Below are positions 13,729 to 26,752 of a stretch of DNA of 64,000 nt, one piece after another (the stretch's first letter is position 1; the number at the start of each line of letters is the position of its first letter). Source of the DNA: Auanema rhodensis (Eukaryota; Nematoda; Chromadorea; Rhabditida; Rhabditidae); assembly GCA_964057225.1 (NCBI GenBank), contig OZ059894.1:24396476-24460475 (forward strand), written 5' to 3'. The notes under the pieces were generated by a model. That model was not told the DNA's origin, searched no databases, and worked only from the letters and a program-made list of their open reading frames with translations. Position numbers and translations under genes: made by a program.

Positions 13729-16368
13729 TCAAAATTAGATTCCCCATGTCCATATTAGTCTAAAAACAAATTTTTATTGATATTGGTTCATGGTAACCAT
13801 GACTTTGAAATTTACGTGAACTTCAATTTATGCTAATTAAATGTACACGTGATGTGCACTTGGTATGTAACTCGCTTCACGTGAAAGATGAAGAGATGCG
13901 GTTTTCAAAATTAGATTCCCCATGTCCATATTAGTCTAAAAACAAATTTTTATTGATATTGGTGCATGGTAACCATGACTTTGAAATTTACGTGAACTTT
14001 AATTTATGCTAATTAAATGTACACGTGATGTGCACTTGGTATGTAACTCGCTTCACGTGAAAGATAAAGAGATGCGGTTTTCAAAATTAAATTTCCCATG
14101 TCCATATTAGTCTAAAAACAAATTTTTATTGATATTGGTGCATGGTAACCATGACTTTGAAATTTACGTGAACTTTAATTTATGCTAATTAAATGTACAC
14201 GTGATGTGCACTTGGTATGTAACTCGCTTCACGTGAAAGATAAAGAGATGCGGTTTTCAAAATTAGATTCCCCATGTCCATATTAGTCTAAAAACAAATT
14301 TTTATTGATATTGGTTCATGGTAACCATGACTTTGAAATTTACGTGAACTTTAATTTATGCTAATTAAATGTACACGTGATGTGCACTTGGTATGTAACT
14401 CGCTTCACGTGAAAGATAAAAAGATGCGGTTTTCAAAATTAAATTTCCCATGTCCATATTAGTCTAAAAAAAAATTTTTATTGATATTGGTGCATGGTAA
14501 CCATGACTTTGAAATTTACGTGAACTTTAATTTATGCTAATTAAATGTACACGTGATGTGCACTTGGTATGTAACTCGCTTCACGTGAAAGATGAAGAGA
14601 TGCGGTTTTCAAAATTAGATTCCCCATGTCCATATTAGTCTAAAAACAAATTTTTATTGATATTGGTGCATGGTAACCATGACTTTGAAATTTACGTGAA
14701 CTTTAATTTATGCTAATTAAATGTACACGTGATGTGCACTTGGTATGTAACTCGCTTCACGTGAAAGATAAAGAGATGCGGTTTTCAAAATTAAATTTCC
14801 CATGTCCATATTAGTCTAAAAACAAATTTTTATTGATATTGGTTCATGGTAACCATGACTTTGAAATTTACGTGAACTTCAATTTATGCTAATTAAATGT
14901 ACACGTGATGTGCACTTGGTATGTAACTCGCTTCACGTGAAAGATGAAGAGATGCGGTTTTCAAAATTAGATTCCCCATGTCCATATTAGTCTAAAAACA
15001 AATTTTTATTGATATTGGTGCATGGTAACCATGACTTTGAAATTTACGTGAACTTTAATTTATGTTAATTAAATGTACACGTGATGTGCACTTGGTATGT
15101 AACTCGCTTCACGTGAAAGATAAAAAGATGCGGTTTTCAAAATTAGATTCCCCATGTCCATATTAGTCTAAAAACAAATTTTTATTGATATTGGTGCATG
15201 GTAACCATGACTTTGAAATTTACGTGAACTTTAATTTATGCTAATTAAATGTACACGTGATGTGCACTTGGTATGTAACTCGCTTCACGTGAAAGATAAA
15301 GAGATGCGGTTTTCAAAATTAGATTCCCCATGTCCATATTAGTCTAAAAACAAATTTTTATTGATATTGGTTCATGGTAACCATGACTTTGAAATTTACG
15401 TGAACTTTAATTTATGTTAATTAAATGTACACGTGATGTGCACTTGGTATGTAACTCGCTTCACGTGAAAGATAAAAAGATGCGGTTTCCAAAATTAGAT
15501 TCCCCATGTCCATATTAGTCTAAAAACAAATTTTTATTGATATTGGTGCATGGTAACCATGACTTTGAAATTTACGTGAACTTCAATTTATGCTAATTAA
15601 ATGTACACGTGATGTGCACTTGGTATGTAACTCGCTTCACGTGAAAGATAAAGAGATGCGGTTTTCAAAATTAAATTTCCCATGTCCATATTAGTCTAAA
15701 AAAAAATTTTTATTGATATTGGTGCATGGTAACCATGACTTTGAAATTTACGTGAACTTTAATTTATGCTAATTAAATGTACACGTGATGTGCACTTGGT
15801 ATGTAATTCGCTTCACGTGAAAGATAAAGAGATGCGGTTTTCAAAATTAGATTCCCCATGTCCATATTAGTCTAAAAACAAATTTTTATTGATATTGGTT
15901 CATGGTAACCATGACTTTGAAATTTACGTGAATTTTAATTTATGCTAATTAAATGTACACGTGATGTGCACTTGGTATGTAACTCGCTTCACGTGAAAGA
16001 TAAAGAGATGCGGTTTTCAAAATTAGATTCCCCATGTCCATATTAGTCTAAAAACAAATTTTTATTGATATTGGTGCATGGTAACCATGACTTTGAAATT
16101 TACGTGAACTTTAATTTATGCTAATTAAATGTACACGTGATGTGCACTTGGTATGTAACTCGCTTCACGTGAAAGATAAAGAGATGCGGTTTTCAAAATT
16201 AGATTCCCCATGTCCATATTAGTCTAGAAACAAATTTTTATTGATATTGGTGCATGGTAACCATGACTTTGAAATTTACGTGAACTTTAATTTATGCTAA
16301 TTAAATGTACACGTGATGTGCACTTGGTATGTAACTCGCTTCACGTGAAAGATAAAGAGATGCGGTTT
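13729..16368 (+). repeat. Mixed satellite block rich in 10A+14T and 165A units
   Basis: Fifteen full units with no clear internal period. Markers are 10A+14T (14081, 14433, 14785, 15665), 39A giving an uninterrupted A-run (14433, 15665), 106T (14961, 15313), 143T (15665), 93T (15841) and 35G (16193). Two sub-blocks, 14081-14784 and 15489-16192, have look-alikes at 23761-24464 and 25345-26048. No non-satellite DNA. Confidence 0.8.
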
Positions 16369-18480
16369 TCAAAATTAGATTCCCCATGTCCATATTAGTC
16401 TAAAAACAAATTTTTATTGATATTGGTTCATGGTAACCATGACTTTGAAATTTACGTGAACTTTAATTTATGCTAATTAAATGTACACGTGATGTGCACT
16501 TGGTATGTAACTCGCTTCACGTGAAAGATAAAGAGATGCGGTTTTCAAAATTAGATTCCCCATGTCCATATTAGTCTAAAAACAAATTTTTATTGATATT
16601 GGTTCATGGTAACCATGACTTTGAAATTTACGTGAACTTTAATTTATGCTAATTAAATGTACACGTGATGTGCACTTGGTATGTAACTCGCTTCACGTGA
16701 AAGATAAAGAGATGCGGTTTTCAAAATTAGATTCCCCATGTCCATATTAGTCTAAAAACAAATTTTTATTGATATTGGTTCATGGTAACCATGACTTTGA
16801 AATTTACGTGAACTTTAATTTATGCTAATTAAATGTACACGTGATGTGCACTTGGTATGTAACTCGCTTCACGTGAAAGATAAAGAGATGCGGTTTTCAA
16901 AATTAGATTCCCTATGTCCATATTAGTCTAAAAACAAATTTTTATTGATATTGGTTCATGGTAACCATGACTTTGAAATTTACGTGAACTTTAATTTATG
17001 CTAATTAAATGTACACGTGATGTGCACTTGGTATGTAACTCGTTTCACGTGAAAGATAAAGAGATGCGGTTTTCACAATTAGATTCCCCATGTCCATATT
17101 AGTCTAAAAACAAATTTTTATTGATATTGGTGCATGGTAACCATGACTTTGAAATTTACGTGAACTTTAATTTATGCTAATTAAATGTACACGTGATGTG
17201 CACTTGGTATGTAACTCGCTTCACGTGAAAGATAAAGAGATGCGGTTTTCAAAATTAGATTCCCCATGTCCATATTAGTCTAAAAACAAATTTTTATTGA
17301 TATTGGTTCATGGTAACCATGACTTTGAAATTTACGTGAACTTCAATTTATGCTAATTAAATGTACACGTGATGTGCACTTGGTATGTAACTCGCTTCAC
17401 GTGAAAGATGAAGAGATGCGGTTTTCAAAATTAGATTCCCCATGTCCATATTAGTCTAAAAACAAATTTTTATTGATATTGGTGCATGGTAACCATGACT
17501 TTGAAATTTACGTGAACTTTAATTTATGCTAATTAAATGTACACGTGATGTGCACTTGGTATGTAACTCGCTTCACGTGAAAGATAAAGAGATGCGGTTT
17601 TCAAAATTAGATTCCCCATGTCCATATTAGTCTAAAAACAAATTTTTATTGATATTGGTTCATGGTAACCATGACTTTGAAATTTACGTGAACTTTAATT
17701 TATGCTAATTAAATGTACACGTGATGTGCACTTGGTATGTAACTCGCTTCACGTGAAAGATAAAGAGATGCGGTTTCCAAAATTAGATTCCCCATGTCCA
17801 TATTAGTCTAAAAACAAATTTTTATTGATATTGGTGCATGGTAACCATGACTTTGAAATTTACGTGAATTTTAATTTATGCTAATTAAATGTACACGTGA
17901 TGTGCACTTGGTATGTAACTAGCTTCACGTGAAAGATAAAGAGATGCGGTTTTCAAAATTAGATTCCCCATGTCCATATTAGTCTAAAAACAAATTTTTA
18001 TTGATATTGGTGCATGGTAACCATGACTTTGAAATTTACGTGAACTTCAATTTATGCTAATTAAATGTACACGTGATGTGCACTTGGTATGTAACTCGCT
18101 TCACGTGAAAGATAAAGAGATGCGGTTTTCAAAATTAGATTCCCCATGTCCATATTAGTCTAAAAACAAATTTTTATTGATATTGGTGCATGGTAACCAT
18201 GACTTTGAAATTTACGTGAACTTTAATTTATGCTAATTAAATGTACACGTGATGTGCACTTGGTATGTAACTCGCTTCACGTGAAAGATAAAGAGATGCG
18301 GTTTTCAAAATTAGATTCCCCATGTCCATATTAGTCTAAAAACAAATTTTTATTGATATTGGTGCATGGTAACCATGACTTTGAAATTTACGTGAACTTT
18401 AATTTATGCTAATTAAATGTACACGTGATGTGCACTTGGTATGTAACTCGCTTCACGTGAAAGATAAAGAGATGCGGTTT
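16369..18480 (+). repeat. 12-unit higher-order repeat, copy 1 (2112 bp)
   Basis: Unit order T-T-T-Y-G-S-G-T-L-GC-G-G. The Y unit (16897) is followed by a unit starting TCACAATT (4C, at 17073), a private change shared with the next copy at 19185. The distance between the two Y units is exactly 2112 bp, or 12 units. The last unit (18305) is G type, where copy 2 has the A type. Confidence 0.9.
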
Positions 18481-20592
18481 TCAAAATTAGATTCCCCATG
18501 TCCATATTAGTCTAAAAACAAATTTTTATTGATATTGGTTCATGGTAACCATGACTTTGAAATTTACGTGAACTTTAATTTATGCTAATTAAATGTACAC
18601 GTGATGTGCACTTGGTATGTAACTCGCTTCACGTGAAAGATAAAGAGATGCGGTTTTCAAAATTAGATTCCCCATGTCCATATTAGTCTAAAAACAAATT
18701 TTTATTGATATTGGTTCATGGTAACCATGACTTTGAAATTTACGTGAACTTTAATTTATGCTAATTAAATGTACACGTGATGTGCACTTGGTATGTAACT
18801 CGCTTCACGTGAAAGATAAAGAGATGCGGTTTTCAAAATTAGATTCCCCATGTCCATATTAGTCTAAAAACAAATTTTTATTGATATTGGTTCATGGTAA
18901 CCATGACTTTGAAATTTACGTGAACTTTAATTTATGCTAATTAAATGTACACGTGATGTGCACTTGGTATGTAACTCGCTTCACGTGAAAGATAAAGAGA
19001 TGCGGTTTTCAAAATTAGATTCCCTATGTCCATATTAGTCTAAAAACAAATTTTTATTGATATTGGTTCATGGTAACCATGACTTTGAAATTTACGTGAA
19101 CTTTAATTTATGCTAATTAAATGTACACGTGATGTGCACTTGGTATGTAACTCGTTTCACGTGAAAGATAAAGAGATGCGGTTTTCACAATTAGATTCCC
19201 CATGTCCATATTAGTCTAAAAACAAATTTTTATTGATATTGGTGCATGGTAACCATGACTTTGAAATTTACGTGAACTTTAATTTATGCTAATTAAATGT
19301 ACACGTGATGTGCACTTGGTATGTAACTCGCTTCACGTGAAAGATAAAGAGATGCGGTTTTCAAAATTAGATTCCCCATGTCCATATTAGTCTAAAAACA
19401 AATTTTTATTGATATTGGTTCATGGTAACCATGACTTTGAAATTTACGTGAACTTCAATTTATGCTAATTAAATGTACACGTGATGTGCACTTGGTATGT
19501 AACTCGCTTCACGTGAAAGATGAAGAGATGCGGTTTTCAAAATTAGATTCCCCATGTCCATATTAGTCTAAAAACAAATTTTTATTGATATTGGTGCATG
19601 GTAACCATGACTTTGAAATTTACGTGAACTTTAATTTATGCTAATTAAATGTACACGTGATGTGCACTTGGTATGTAACTCGCTTCACGTGAAAGATAAA
19701 GAGATGCGGTTTTCAAAATTAGATTCCCCATGTCCATATTAGTCTAAAAACAAATTTTTATTGATATTGGTTCATGGTAACCATGACTTTGAAATTTACG
19801 TGAACTTTAATTTATGCTAATTAAATGTACACGTGATGTGCACTTGGTATGTAACTCGCTTCACGTGAAAGATAAAGAGATGCGGTTTCCAAAATTAGAT
19901 TCCCCATGTCCATATTAGTCTAAAAACAAATTTTTATTGATATTGGTGCATGGTAACCATGACTTTGAAATTTACGTGAATTTTAATTTATGCTAATTAA
20001 ATGTACACGTGATGTGCACTTGGTATGTAACTAGCTTCACGTGAAAGATAAAGAGATGCGGTTTTCAAAATTAGATTCCCCATGTCCATATTAGTCTAAA
20101 AACAAATTTTTATTGATATTGGTGCATGGTAACCATGACTTTGAAATTTACGTGAACTTCAATTTATGCTAATTAAATGTACACGTGATGTGCACTTGGT
20201 ATGTAACTCGCTTCACGTGAAAGATAAAGAGATGCGGTTTTCAAAATTAGATTCCCCATGTCCATATTAGTCTAAAAACAAATTTTTATTGATATTGGTG
20301 CATGGTAACCATGACTTTGAAATTTACGTGAACTTTAATTTATGCTAATTAAATGTACACGTGATGTGCACTTGGTATGTAACTCGCTTCACGTGAAAGA
20401 TAAAGAGATGCGGTTTTCAAAATTAAATTTCCCATGTCCATATTAGTCTAAAAACAAATTTTTATTGATATTGGTGCATGGTAACCATGACTTTGAAATT
20501 TACGTGAACTTTAATTTATGCTAATTAAATGTACACGTGATGTGCACTTGGTATGTAACTCGCTTCACGTGAAAGATAAAGAGATGCGGTTT
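18481..20592 (+). repeat. 12-unit higher-order repeat, copy 2 (2112 bp)
   Basis: Same unit order as 16369-18480, including the private 4C after Y and position 1 C before the L unit (19889). The twelfth unit (20417) carries 10A+14T, unlike copy 1. This is the clearest form of the zone I HOR and serves as the reference for the degraded copies to the left. Confidence 0.9.
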
Positions 20593-23500
20593 TCAAAATT
20601 AGATTCCCCATGTCCATATTAGTCTAAAAACAAATTTTTATTGATATTGGTGCATGGTAACCATGACTTTGAAATTTACGTGAACTTTAATTTATGCTAA
20701 TTAAATGTACACGTGATGTGCACTTGGTATGTAACTCGCTTCACGTGAAAGATAAAGAGATGCGGTTTTCAAAATTAGATTCCCCATGTCCATATTAGTC
20801 TAAAAACAAATTTTTATTGATATTGGTGCATGGTAACCATGACTTTGAAATTTACGTGAACTTCAATTTATGCTAATTAAATGTACACGTGATGTGCACT
20901 TGGTATGTAACTCGCTTCACGTGAAAGATAAAGAGATGCGGTTTTCAAAATTAGATTCCCCATGTCCATATTAGTCTAAAAACAAATTTTTATTGATATT
21001 GGTGCATGGTAACCATGACTTTGAAATTTACGTGAACTTTAATTTATGCTAATTAAATGTACACGTGATGTGCACTTGGTATGTAACTCGCTTCACGTGA
21101 AAGATAAAGAGATGCGGTTTTCAAAATTAGATTCCCCATGTCCATATTAGTCTAAAAACAAATTTTTATTGATATTGGTGCATGGTAACCATGACTTTGA
21201 AATTTACGTGAACTTTAATTTATGCTAATTAAATGTACACGTGATGTGCACTTGGTATGTAACTCGCTTCACGTGAAAGATAAAGAGATGCGGTTTTCAA
21301 AATTAGATTCCCCATGTCCATATTAGTCTAAAAACAAATTTTTATTGATATTGGTGCATGGTAACCATGACTTTGAAATTTACGTGAACTTTAATTTATG
21401 CTAATTAAATGTACACGTGATGTGCACTTGGTATGTAACTCGCTTCACGTGAAAGATAAAGAGATGCGGTTTTCAAAATTAGATTCCCCATGTCCATATT
21501 AGTCTAAAAACAAATTTTTATTGATATTGGTGCATGGTAACCATGACTTTGAAATTTACGTGAACTTTAATTTATGCTAATTAAATGTACACGTGATGTG
21601 CACTTGGTATGTAACTCGCTTCACGTGAAAGATAAAGAGATGCGGTTTTCAAAATTAGATTTCCCATGTCCATATTAGTCTAAAAACAAATTTTTATTGA
21701 TATTGGTTCATGGTAACCATGACTTTGAAATTTACGTGAACTTTAATTTATGCTAATTAAATGTACACGTGATGTGCACTTGGTATGTAACTCGCTTCAC
21801 GTGAAAGATAAAGAGATGCGGTTTTCAAAATTAGATTCCCTATGTCCATATTAGTCTAAAAACAAATTTTTATTGATATTGGTTCATGGTAACCATGACT
21901 TTGAAATTTACGTGAACTTTAATTTATGCTAATTAAATGTACACGTGATGTGCACTTGGTATGTAACTCGTTTCACGTGAAAGATAAAGAGATGCGGTTT
22001 TCAAAATTAGATTCCCCATGTCCATATTAGTCTAAAAACAAATTTTTATTGATATTGGTTCATGGTAACCATGACTTTGAAATTTACGTGAACTTTAATT
22101 TATGCTAATTAAATGTACACGTGATGTGCACTTGGTATGTAACTCGCTTCACGTGAAAGATGAAGAGATGCGGTTTTCAAAATTAGATTCCCCATGTCCA
22201 TATTAGTCTAAAAACAAATTTTTATTGATATTGGTGCATGGTAACCATGACTTTGAAATTTACGTGAACTTTAATTTATGCTAATTAAATGTACACGTGA
22301 TGTGCACTTGGTATGTAACTCGCTTCACGTGAAAGATAAAGAGATGCGGTTTTCAAAATTAGATTCCCCATGTCCATATTAGTCTAAAAACAAATTTTTA
22401 TTGATATTGGTTCATGGTAACCATGACTTTGAAATTTACGTGAACTTTAATTTATGCTAATTAAATGTACACGTGATGTGCACTTGGTATGTAACTCGCT
22501 TCACGTGAAAGATAAAGAGATGCGGTTTTCAAAATTAGATTCCCCATGTCCATATTAGTCTAAAAACAAATTTTTATTGATATTGGTTCATGGTAACCAT
22601 GACTTTGAAATTTACGTGAACTTTAATTTATGCTAATTAAATGTACACGTGATGTGCACTTGGTATGTAACTCGTTTCACGTGAAAGATAAAGAGATGCG
22701 GTTTTCAAAATTAGATTCCCCATGTCCATATTAGTCTAAAAACAAATTTTTATTGATATTGGTGCATGGTAACCATGACTTTGAAATTTACGTGAACTTT
22801 AATTTATGCTAATTAAATGTACACGTGATGTGCACTTGGTATGTAACTCGCTTCACGTGAAAGATAAAGAGATGCGGTTTTCAAAATTAGATTTCCCATG
22901 TCCATATTAGTCTAAAAACAAATTTTTATTGATATTGGTTCATGGTAACCATGACTTTGAAATTTACGTGAACTTCAATTTATGCTAATTAAATGTACAC
23001 GTGATGTGCACTTGGTATGTAACTCGCTTCACGTGAAAGATGAAGAGATGCGGTTTTCAAAATTAGATTCCCTATGTCCATATTAGTCTAAAAACAAATT
23101 TTTATTGATATTGGTTCATGGTAACCATGACTTTGAAATTTACGTGAACTTCAATTTATGCTAATTAAATGTACACGTGATGTGCACTTGGTATGTAACT
23201 CGCTTCACGTGAAAGATGAAGAGATGCGGTTTTCAAAATTAGATTCCCCATGTCCATATTAGTCTAAAAACAAATTTCTATTGATATTGGTGCATGGTAA
23301 CCATGACTTTGAAATTTACGTGAACTTTAATTTATGCTAATTAAATGTACACGTGATGTGCACTTGGTATGTAACTCGCTTCACGTGAAAGATAAAAAGA
23401 TGCGGTTTTCAAAATTAGATTCCCCATGTCCATATTAGTCTAAAAACAAATTTTTATTGATATTGGTACATGGTAACCATGACTTTGAAATTTACGTGAA

Positions 23501-26500
23501 CTTTAATTTATGCTAATTAAATGTACACGTGATGTGCACTTGGTATGTAACTCGCTTCACGTGAAAGATAAAGAGATGCGGTTTTCAAAATTAAATTTCC
23601 CATGTCCATATTAGTCTAAAAACAAATTTTTATTGATATTGGTTCATGGTAACCATGACTTTGAAATTTACGTGAACTTTAATTTATGCTAATTAAATGT
23701 ACACGTGATGTGCACTTGGTATGTAACTCGCTTCACGTGAAAGATAAAGAGATGCGGTTTTCAAAATTAAATTTCCCATGTCCATATTAGTCTAAAAACA
23801 AATTTTTATTGATATTGGTGCATGGTAACCATGACTTTGAAATTTACGTGAACTTTAATTTATGCTAATTAAATGTACACGTGATGTGCACTTGGTATGT
23901 AACTCGCTTCACGTGAAAGATAAAGAGATGCGGTTTTCAAAATTAGATTCCCCATGTCCATATTAGTCTAAAAACAAATTTTTATTGATATTGGTTCATG
24001 GTAACCATGACTTTGAAATTTACGTGAACTTTAATTTATGCTAATTAAATGTACACGTGATGTGCACTTGGTATGTAACTCGCTTCACGTGAAAGATAAA
24101 AAGATGCGGTTTTCAAAATTAAATTTCCCATGTCCATATTAGTCTAAAAAAAAATTTTTATTGATATTGGTGCATGGTAACCATGACTTTGAAATTTACG
24201 TGAACTTTAATTTATGCTAATTAAATGTACACGTGATGTGCACTTGGTATGTAACTCGCTTCACGTGAAAGATAAAAAGATGCGGTTTTCAAAATTAGAT
24301 TCCCCATGTCCATATTAGTCTAAAAACAAATTTTTATTGATATTGGTGCATGGTAACCATGACTTTGAAATTTACGTGAACTTTAATTTATGCTAATTAA
24401 ATGTACACGTGATGTGCACTTGGTATGTAACTCGCTTCACGTGAAAGATAAAGAGATGCGGTTTTCAAAATTAGATTCCCCACGTCCATATTAGTCTAAA
24501 AACAAATTTTTATTGATATTGGTTCATGGTAACCATGACTTTGAAATTTACGTGAACTTTAATTTATGCTAATTAAATGTACACGTGATGTGCACTTGGT
24601 ATGTAACTCGCTTCACGTGAAAGATAAAGAGATGCGGTTTTCAAAATTAGATTCCCCATGTCCATATTAGTCTAAAAACAAATTTTTATTGATATTGGTT
24701 CATGGTAACCATGACTTTGAAATTTACGTGAACTTTAATTTATGCTAATTAAATGTACACGTGATGTGCACTTGGTATGTAACTCGCTTCACGTGAAAGA
24801 TAAAGAGATGCGGTTTTCAAAATTAGATTCCCCATGTCCATATTAGTCTAAAAACAAATTTCTATTGATATTGGTGCATGGTAACCATGACTTTGAAATT
24901 TACGTGAACTTTAATTTATGCTAATTAAATGTACACGTGATGTGCACTTGGTATGTAACTCGCTTCACGTGAAAGATAAAAAGATGCGGTTTTCAAAATT
25001 AGATTCCCCATGTCCATATTAGTCTAAAAACAAATTTTTATTGATATTGGTGCATGGTAACCATGACTTTGAAATTTACGTGAACTTTAATTTATGCTAA
25101 TTAAATGTACACGTGATGTGCACTTGGTATGTAACTCGCTTCACGTGAAAGATAAAGAGATGCGGTTTTCAAAATTAGATTCCCCATGTCCATATTAGTC
25201 TAAAAACAAATTTTTATTGATATTGGTTCATGGTAACCATGACTTTGAAATTTACGTGAACTTCAATTTATGCTAATTAAATGTACACGTGATGTGCACT
25301 TGGTATGTAACTCGCTTCACGTGAAAGATGAAGAGATGCGGTTTTCAAAATTAGATTCCCCATGTCCATATTAGTCTAAAAACAAATTTTTATTGATATT
25401 GGTGCATGGTAACCATGACTTTGAAATTTACGTGAACTTCAATTTATGCTAATTAAATGTACACGTGATGTGCACTTGGTATGTAACTCGCTTCACGTGA
25501 AAGATAAAGAGATGCGGTTTTCAAAATTAAATTTCCCATGTCCATATTAGTCTAAAAAAAAATTTTTATTGATATTGGTGCATGGTAACCATGACTTTGA
25601 AATTTACGTGAACTTTAATTTATGCTAATTAAATGTACACGTGATGTGCACTTGGTATGTAATTCGCTTCACGTGAAAGATAAAGAGATGCGGTTTTCAA
25701 AATTAGATTCCCCATGTCCATATTAGTCTAAAAACAAATTTTTATTGATATTGGTTCATGGTAACCATGACTTTGAAATTTACGTGAATTTTAATTTATG
25801 CTAATTAAATGTACACGTGATGTGCACTTGGTATGTAACTCGCTTCACGTGAAAGATAAAGAGATGCGGTTTTCAAAATTAGATTCCCCATGTCCATATT
25901 AGTCTAAAAACAAATTTTTATTGATATTGGTGCATGGTAACCATGACTTTGAAATTTACGTGAACTTTAATTTATGCTAATTAAATGTACACGTGATGTG
26001 CACTTGGTATGTAACTCGCTTCACGTGAAAGATAAAGAGATGCGGTTTTCAAAATTAGATTCCCCATGTCCATATTAGTCTAAAAACAAATTTTTATTGA
26101 TATTGGTGCATGGTAACCATGACTTTGAAATTTACGTGAACTTTAATTTATGCTAATTAAATGTACACGTGATGTGCACTTGGTATGTAACTCGCTTCAC
26201 GTGAAAGATAAAGAGATGCGGTTTTCAAAATTAGATTCCCCATGTCCATATTAGTCTAAAAACAAATTTTTATTGATATTGGTTCATGGTAACCATGACT
26301 TTGAAATTTACGTGAACTTTAATTTATGCTAATTAAATGTACACGTGATGTGCACTTGGTATGTAACTCGCTTCACGTGAAAGATAAAGAGATGCGGTTT
26401 TCAAAATTAGATTCCCCATGTCCATATTAGTCTAAAAACAAATTTTTATTGATATTGGTTCATGGTAACCATGACTTTGAAATTTACGTGAACTTTAATT

Positions 26501-26752
26501 TATGCTAATTAAATGTACACGTGATGTGCACTTGGTATGTAACTCGCTTCACGTGAAAGATAAAGAGATGCGGTTTTTAAAATTAGATTCCCCATGTCCA
26601 TATTAGTCTAAAAACAAATTTTTATTGATATTGGTTCATGGTAACCATGACTTTGAAATTTACGTGAACTTTAATTTATGCTAATTAAATGTACACGTGA
26701 TGTGCACTTGGTATGTAACTCGCTTCACGTGAAAGATAAAGAGATGCGGTTT
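20593..26752 (+). repeat. Mixed satellite block, zone I
   Basis: Thirty-five full units. The run 20945-21648 is four consecutive G-type units. A Y unit lies at 21825 and a 147T unit at 22529. Markers of the 11-16 kb region return here: 46C+165A at 23233 and 24817, the 39A run at 24113 and 25521, and 143T at 25521. This suggests long-range copying from, or shared ancestry with, the block 55-56 units upstream. The unit at 23409 has the private 60A. Nothing but satellite is seen. Confidence 0.8.
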
